Of a DNA stretch of 64,000 nt, positions 58,001-64,000 are shown piece by piece. Location: positions 62,001-126,000 of the forward strand of contig NW_027490488.1 in the NCBI RefSeq assembly GCF_050948175.1, written 5' to 3'. How positions within the stretch are numbered: position 1 is the first letter of the stretch; each line of letters begins with the position of its first letter. The stretch is from Xylocopa sonorina (Eukaryota; Arthropoda; Insecta; Hymenoptera; Apidae). The position numbers were made by a program, and so were the translations under genes. Under the pieces are notes generated by a model. That model saw nothing but the letters and a program-made list of their open reading frames with translations. It did not search any database and had not been told where the DNA came from.

Positions 58001-58344
58001 TGTCACGTAAAATTGAGAGAAATGACTTAGAATGAAACGAGAGTGAATAACTGTTCACTCGACTCTTTATTTAACACAAGATATAAACTTTTATATTACC
58101 GTTTGTAGGGCAGAGTTTCAGGATGTACGCCGATGATAACTTTAAGACTACTGACCTAGACAATCCCTAGGTCTTTTATATGTTATGTTTTTCTGGAGTA
58201 GGGGTAGGACCTTAACCCTGCTCTTTGGAATTAGGGTATGATAATATAAACGGGATGCGTCAGGCGGGTGACTCTTGTTTGTTTCCTCTAGCGAGATTAT
58301 GGGCGTGTTGGTATAGGCTATTTGAGAATGCGTTTGTCATTACA
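58001..58344 (-). mobile_element. Small solo LTR (344 bp), probably minus strand
   Basis: On the minus strand it runs TGTAATGACAAACGC to TTACGTGACA. It has CATATAAAAG as a TATA-like site and AATAAA downstream as a poly(A) signal, giving the orientation. A 4-bp CTCC duplication flanks it (57997-58000 and 58345-58348). The GTGACA end resembles the gypsy LTR ends here. It fits a solo LTR of another LTR element. Confidence 0.65.
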
Positions 58345-58426
58345 CTCCCATGGCCCACCTGTAGGGCCGCTGGACTTTTGACTTCTCTTTAGGGCGTTAA
58401 GGATGGTTGAGGACCTTCTCACATCC
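58345..58426. other. Unique flank of the small solo LTR
   Basis: Continues the unique DNA interrupted by the LTR. The segment GAGGACCTTCTCACATCC near 58409-58426 matches the first bases of the units (GAGGTCCTTCTCACATCC near 15373) at 17 of 18 positions. No gene is seen. Confidence 0.4.
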
Positions 58427-58660
58427 CAGAGCATTATAAAGCACAAAAGCAGATAAGCATAATGCGATGCATAGAGCTTTACAACCTTCTAACCTACTTT
58501 GAACTGTTTATATGAAATGCAATATTGAGGTGCATGAAGCATGACAAATTAAATGCTTCGGCATCTGGACATCTAGAAACGCTATCCCCGGGCAAGAAAG
58601 TGTAGGGTTCACACTCAATTCATATGCAGAAGCAGATAAACATAACGCGATGCTATGAAT
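58427..58660 (+). repeat. Degenerate satellite monomers at the array edge
   Basis: Two strongly diverged monomers, recognised by AAAGCAGATAAGCATAATGCG (split over 58445-58466) recurring about 180 bp later as AGCAGATAAACATAACGCG, and by CATCTGGACATCTAGAAACGC. Decay next to unique DNA is typical of array margins. Confidence 0.6.
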
Positions 58661-61600
58661 ATTACACCTTATCATGAAATATAGAAATGGGATGCGATAT
58701 CTCGTTTTAAAAAGTATTAGAACTCTATTGCTACGATACGTAGACATCTGCAAACGTTATTTCCTAGCATGGAAGTTTCGCACTTACATTATTTTGAAGT
58801 GAATTCGAGATATACATAACACCTCCCAATGAATATTATACCTTATCACGAAACATAGAAATGAGATGCGATATCGCGATTTAAGAAGCATTAGAACCCT
58901 ATTGCTTCGATACGCAGATATCTGGAAATGCTATTTCCTAGCAAGGAAGTGTCGCATTTACATTCTCTTGAAGTGAATACGAGGTATACATGACACTCCA
59001 CAATGAATATTATATCTTATCACGAAGCATAGAAATGAGATGCGATATCGCGATTTAAAAAGCATTACAACTCCATTGCTACGATACGTAGACATTTGCA
59101 AGCGCTATTTTATCGCAAGGAAGTGTCGCATTTACACTCTCTTGAAGTGAATACGAGGTATACATGACATTTCGCAATGAATATTATATCTTTTCATGAA
59201 ACATAGAAATGAGATGCGATATCGCGTTTTAAGAATCATAAGAACTCTATTGCTACGATACGTAGACATCTGCAAACGCTATTTCCTTGCAAGGAAGTGT
59301 CGCGTTTACATTCATTTGAAGTGTAGACGAGGAATACATGACACTTCGCAAATCATATTATATCTTACCATGAAACATAGAAATGAGATGCGATATCGCG
59401 TTTTAAGAATCATAAGAACTCTATTGCTACGATACGTGGACATCTGCAAACGCTATTTCCTTGCAAGGAAGTGTTGCATTTACATTCATTTGAATCGTAG
59501 ACGAGGAATGCATAACACTTCGCAATGAATATTATATTTTATCATGAAACGTAGATATGAGATGCAATACCTCGTTTTAAGAAGCATTTGAACTCCATTG
59601 CTTCGATACGTAGACATCTGCAAACGCTATTTCCTTGCAAGGAAGTGTCGCATTTACATTCATATGAAGTGTAGACGACGAATACATAACACTTCGCAAA
59701 TCATATTATATCTTACCATGAAACATAGAAATGAAATGCGATATCGCGTTTTACGAAGCATTAAAATGCTATTGCTACGATACATAGACATCTGCAAACG
59801 CTATTTCCTTGCAAGGAAGTGTCGCATTTACATTCCTTTGAAGTGTAGACGAGGAATACATAACACTTCGCAAACCATATTATATCTTACCATGAAACAT
59901 AGAAATGAGATGCGATATCGCGTATTAAGAAGCATTAGAAATCTATTGCTACGATACCTAGACATCTGCAGACGCTATTTCCTAGCAAGGAAGTGTCGCA
60001 TTTACATTCATTTGAAGTGTAGACGAGGAATACATAACACTTCGCAAATGATATTATATCTTACCATAAAACATAGAAATGAGATGCGATATCGCGTTTT
60101 AAGAATCATAAGAACACTATTGCTACGATACGTAGACATCTGCAAACGCTATTTCCTAGCGAGAAAATGTCGCATTCACATTCATTTGAAGTGTAGACGA
60201 GGAATACATAACACTTCGCAAATCATATTATATCTTACCATGAAACATAGAAATGAGACGCGATATCGCGTTTTAAGAATAATAAGAACTCTATTGCTAC
60301 GATACGTAGACAACTGCAAACGCTATTTCCTTGCAAGGAAGTGTCGCATTTACATTCATTTGAAGTGTAGACGAGGAATACATGACTCTTCGCAAATCAT
60401 ATTATATCTTACCATGAAACATAGAAATGAGACGCGATATCGCGTTTTAAGAATAATAAGAACTCTATTGCTACGATACGTAGACAACTGCAAACGCTAT
60501 TTCCTTGCAAGGAAGTGTCGCATTTACATTCATTTGAAGTGTAGACGAGGAATACATGACTCTTCGCAAATCATATTATATCTTACCATGAAACATAGAA
60601 ATGAGATGCGATATCGCGTTTTAAGAAGCATTAGAAATCTATTGCTACGATACCTAGACATCTGCAGGCGCTATTTCCTAGCAAGGAAGTGACAAATTTA
60701 CATTCATTTGAAGTGTAGACGAGGAATACATAACACTTCGCAAACCATATTATATCTTACCATGAAACATAGAAATGAGATGCGATATCGCGTATTAAGA
60801 AGCATTAGAAATCTATTGCTACGATACCTAGACATCTGCAGACGCTATTTCCTAGCAAGGAAGTGTCGCATTTACATTCATTTGAAGTGTAGACCAGGAA
60901 TACATAATACTTCGCAAATCATATTATATCTTACCATGAACCATAGAAATGAGATGCGATATCGCCTTTTAAGTATCATAAGAACTCCATTGCTACGATA
61001 CGTAGACATCTGCAAACGCTATTTCCTTGCTTGGAAGTGTCGCACTTACGTTCATTTGAATCGTAGACGAGGAATGCATAACACTTCGCAATGAATATTA
61101 TATCTTATCATGAAACATAGATATGAGATGCAATATCTCGATTTAAGAAGCATTTGAACTCTATTGCTTCGATACGTAGACATCTACAAACGCTATTTCC
61201 TTGCAAGGAAGTGTCGCATTTACATTCATTTGAAGTGTAGACCAGGAATACATGACACTTCGCAAATCATATTATATCTTACCATGAAACATAGAAATGA
61301 GATGTGATATCGCGTTTTAAGAAGCATTAGAAATCTATTGCTACAATACGTAGACATCTGCAAACGCTATTTCTTTGCAAGGAAGTGTCGCATTTACATT
61401 CATTTGAATCGTAGACGAGGAATACATAGCACTTCGCAAATCATATTATATCTTACCATGAAGCATAGAAATGAGATGCGATATCGCGTTTTAAGAAGCA
61501 TTAGAAATCTATTGCTACGATACGTAGACATCTGAAAACGCTACTTCCTTGCAAGGAAGTGTCGCGTTTACATTCATTTGAAGTGTAGACGAGGAATACA

Positions 61601-64000
61601 TGACACTTCGCAAATCATATTATATCTTACCATGAAACATAGAAATGAGATGCGATATCGCGTTTTAAGAATCATAAGAACTCTATTGCTACGATACGTG
61701 GACATCTGCAAACGCTATTTCCTTGCAAGGAAGTGTTGCATTTACATTCATTTGAATCGTAGACGAGGAATGCATAACACTTCGCAATGAATATTATATT
61801 TTATCACTCCATTGCTTCGATACGTAGACATCTGCAAACGCTATTTCCTTGCAAGGAAGTGTCGCATTTACATTCATATGAAGTGTAGACGAGGAATACA
61901 TAACACTTCGCAAATCATATTATATCTTACCATGAAACATAGAAATGAAATGCGATATCGCGTTTTACGAAGCATTAAAATGCTATTGCTACGATACATA
62001 GACATCTGCAAACGCTATTTCCTTGCAAGGAAGTGTCGCATTTACATTCCTTTGAAGTGTAGACGAGGAATACATAACACTTCGCAAACCATATTATATC
62101 TTACCATGAAACATAGAAATGAGATGCGATATCGCGTATTAAGAAGCATTAGAAATCTATTGCTACGATACCTAGACATCTGCAGACGCTATTTCCTAGC
62201 AAGGAAGTGACAAATTTACATTCATTTGAAGTGTAGACGAGGAATACATAACACTTCGCAAATCATATTGTATCTTACCATGAAACATAGAAATGAGATG
62301 CGATATCGCGTTTTAAGAAGCATTAGAAATCTATTGCTACGATACGTAGACATCTGCAAACGCTATTTCCTAGCGAGGAAGTGTCGCATTCACATTCCTT
62401 TGAAGTGTAGACGAGGAATACATAACACTTCGCAAATCATATTATATCTTACCATGAAACATAGAAATGAGATGCGATATCGCGTTTTAAGAATCATAAG
62501 AACTCTATTGCTACGATACGTAGAAATCTGCAAACGCTATTTCCTTGCAAGGAAGTGTCGCATTTACATTCATTTGAAGTGTAGACCAGGAATACATAAT
62601 ACTTCGCAAATCATATTATATCTTACCATGAACCATAGAAATGAGATGCGATATCGCCTTTTAAGTATCATAAGAACTCCATTGCTACGATACGTAGACA
62701 TCTGCAAACGCTATTTCCTTGCTTGGAAGTGTCGCACTTACGTTCATTTGAATCGTAGACGAGGAATGCATAACACTTCGCAATGAATATTATATCTTAT
62801 CATGAAACATAGATATGAGATGCAATATCTCGATTTAAGAAGCATTTGAACTCTATTGCTTCGATACGTAGACATCTACAAACGCTATTTCCTTGCAAGG
62901 AAGTGTCGCATTTACATTCATTTGAAGTGTAGACCAGGAATACATGACACTTCGCAAATCATATTATATCTTACCATGAAACATAGAAATGAGATGTGAT
63001 ATCGCGTTTTAAGAAGCATTAGAAATCTATTGCTACAATACGTAGACATCTGCAAACGCTATTTCTTTGCAAGGAAGTGTCGCATTTACATTCATTTGAA
63101 TCGTAGACGAGGAATACATAGCACTTCGCAAATCATATTATATCTTACCATGAAGCATAGAAATGAGATGCGATATCGCGTTTTAAGAAGCATTAGAAAT
63201 CTATTGCTACGATACGTAGACATCTGAAAACGCTATTTCCTAGCGAGGAAGTGTCGCATTCACATTCCTTTTAAAAGTAGGCGAGGAATACATAACACTT
63301 CGCAAATCATATTGTATCTTAGCATGAAACATAGAAATGAGATGCGACATCGCGTTTTAAGAAGCATTAGAAATCTATTGCTACGATACGTAGACATCTG
63401 CAAACGCTATTTCCTAGCGAGGAAGTGTCGCATTCACATTCCTTTGAAGTGTAGACGAGGAATACATAACACTTCGCAAATCATATTATATCTTACCATG
63501 AAACATAGAAATGAGATGCGATATCGCGTTTTAAGAATCATAAGAACTCTATTGCTACGATACGTAGAAATCTGCAAACGCTATTTCCTTGCAAGGAAGT
63601 GTCGCATTTACATTCATTTGAAGTGTAGACCAGGAATACATAATAGTTCGCAAATCATATTATATCTTACCATGAACCATAGAAATGAGATGCGATATCG
63701 CCTTTTAAGTATCATAAGAACTCCATTGCTACGATACGTAGACATCTGCAAACGCTATTTCCTTGCTTGGAAGTGTCGCACTTACGTTCATTTGAATCGT
63801 AGACGAGGAATGCATAACACTTCGCAATGAATATTATATCTTATCATGAAACATAGATATGAGATGCAATATCTCGATTTAAGAAGCATTTGAACTCTAT
63901 TGCTTCGATACGTAGACATCTACAAACGCTATTTCCTTGCAAGGAAGTGTCGCATTTACATTCATTTGAAGTGCAGACGAGGAATACATGACACTTCGCA
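58661..64000 (+). repeat. 174-bp satellite block, F orientation (F4)
   Basis: About 31 monomers running off the window. Spacing is exactly 174 bp between 59211, 59385, 59559 and 59733. This subtype has TTCCTTGCAAGGAA (a perfect palindrome) and GACGAGGAATACATAACACTTCGCAAATC. It is strongly homogenised: segments recur at 2262 bp (13 monomers; 59401 and 61663) and 1692 bp (10 monomers less a 48-bp deletion at about 61806; 61338 and 63030). Confidence 0.95.
59598..60692 (+). other. Satellite open frame spanning 6.3 monomers
   Basis: Because 174 = 3 x 58, one frame of the F strand stays in register through successive monomers. Here it is open for 364 codons and reads a 58-residue basic repeat (MKHRNEMRYRVLRSI, LLLRYVDICKRYFLARKC, RGIHNTSQ). 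Other stretches include 62226-62786 (186 codons) and 63312-63830 (172). There is no promoter, start context or codon pattern to support translation. I regard it as a by-product of a stop-free monomer. Confidence 0.6.

Noticed and set aside
57846..58058. Minus-strand ORF across 57846-58058
   Set aside because: It crosses the boundary of the small solo LTR, so the frame was created by the insertion.
1..64000. CRISPR-like or bacterial content suggested by regular repeats
   Set aside because: Repeats are long head-to-tail monomers without spacers, and coding content is retrotransposon-derived and eukaryotic.

Overview
This is eukaryotic repeat-dense DNA, most likely from an arthropod and probably an insect. 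The Ty3/gypsy element is of the kind common in insect genomes, the satellite is AT-rich, and the few possible introns are very short; the species cannot be told from the sequence. There are no bacterial operons, rRNA genes, tRNA genes or CRISPR arrays.

About 37 kb (roughly 58%) is one satellite family with a 174-bp monomer (about 215 copies). I call one orientation F (its + strand carries the frame beginning MKHRNEMRYR) and the other R. The layout is: F 1-827; solo LTR 828-2295 (minus); R 2296-15361, interrupted by a complete Ty3/gypsy element at 6170-14790; non-satellite unit 1, 15362-19946; F 19947-22494; LTR remnant 22495-22855; R 22856-24671; unit 2, 24672-29256; F 29257-44683; LTR-like remnant 44684-46234; R 46235-53134; unit 3, 53135-57707; unique sequence with a small solo LTR, 57708-58426; degenerate and then regular F to 64000. 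The satellite therefore switches F to R at every gypsy-type LTR and R to F at every 4.58-kb unit.

The gypsy element looks intact and young. Its two 1356-bp LTRs show no difference in the stretches I compared, and it has a 5-bp target duplication (CTAGG), a PBS, gag with two CCHC knuckles, and a pol of protease, RT, RNase H and integrase. Pol lies in the -1 frame, behind a GGGAAAC slippery heptamer and a candidate stem. The end of pol runs into the 3' LTR, and there is no env. The three divergent LTR families share an unusual short ORF with a conserved start, a conserved GTAAGT-like donor after it (weaker in the third), and a hairpin followed by a CCCCACCACGAGC box. This LTR-encoded ORF and the palindromic layout of satellite, unit and LTR are the two most unusual things here.

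The three units are a few percent diverged and carry the same satellite junction, so unit and flank were copied together. Each holds a G-tract region with a 118-codon ORF, a candidate CACTA-like insertion, two divergently oriented candidate two-exon small genes, and a truncated LTR plus PBS on the minus strand. None of the unit genes can be named, and they may be remnants.
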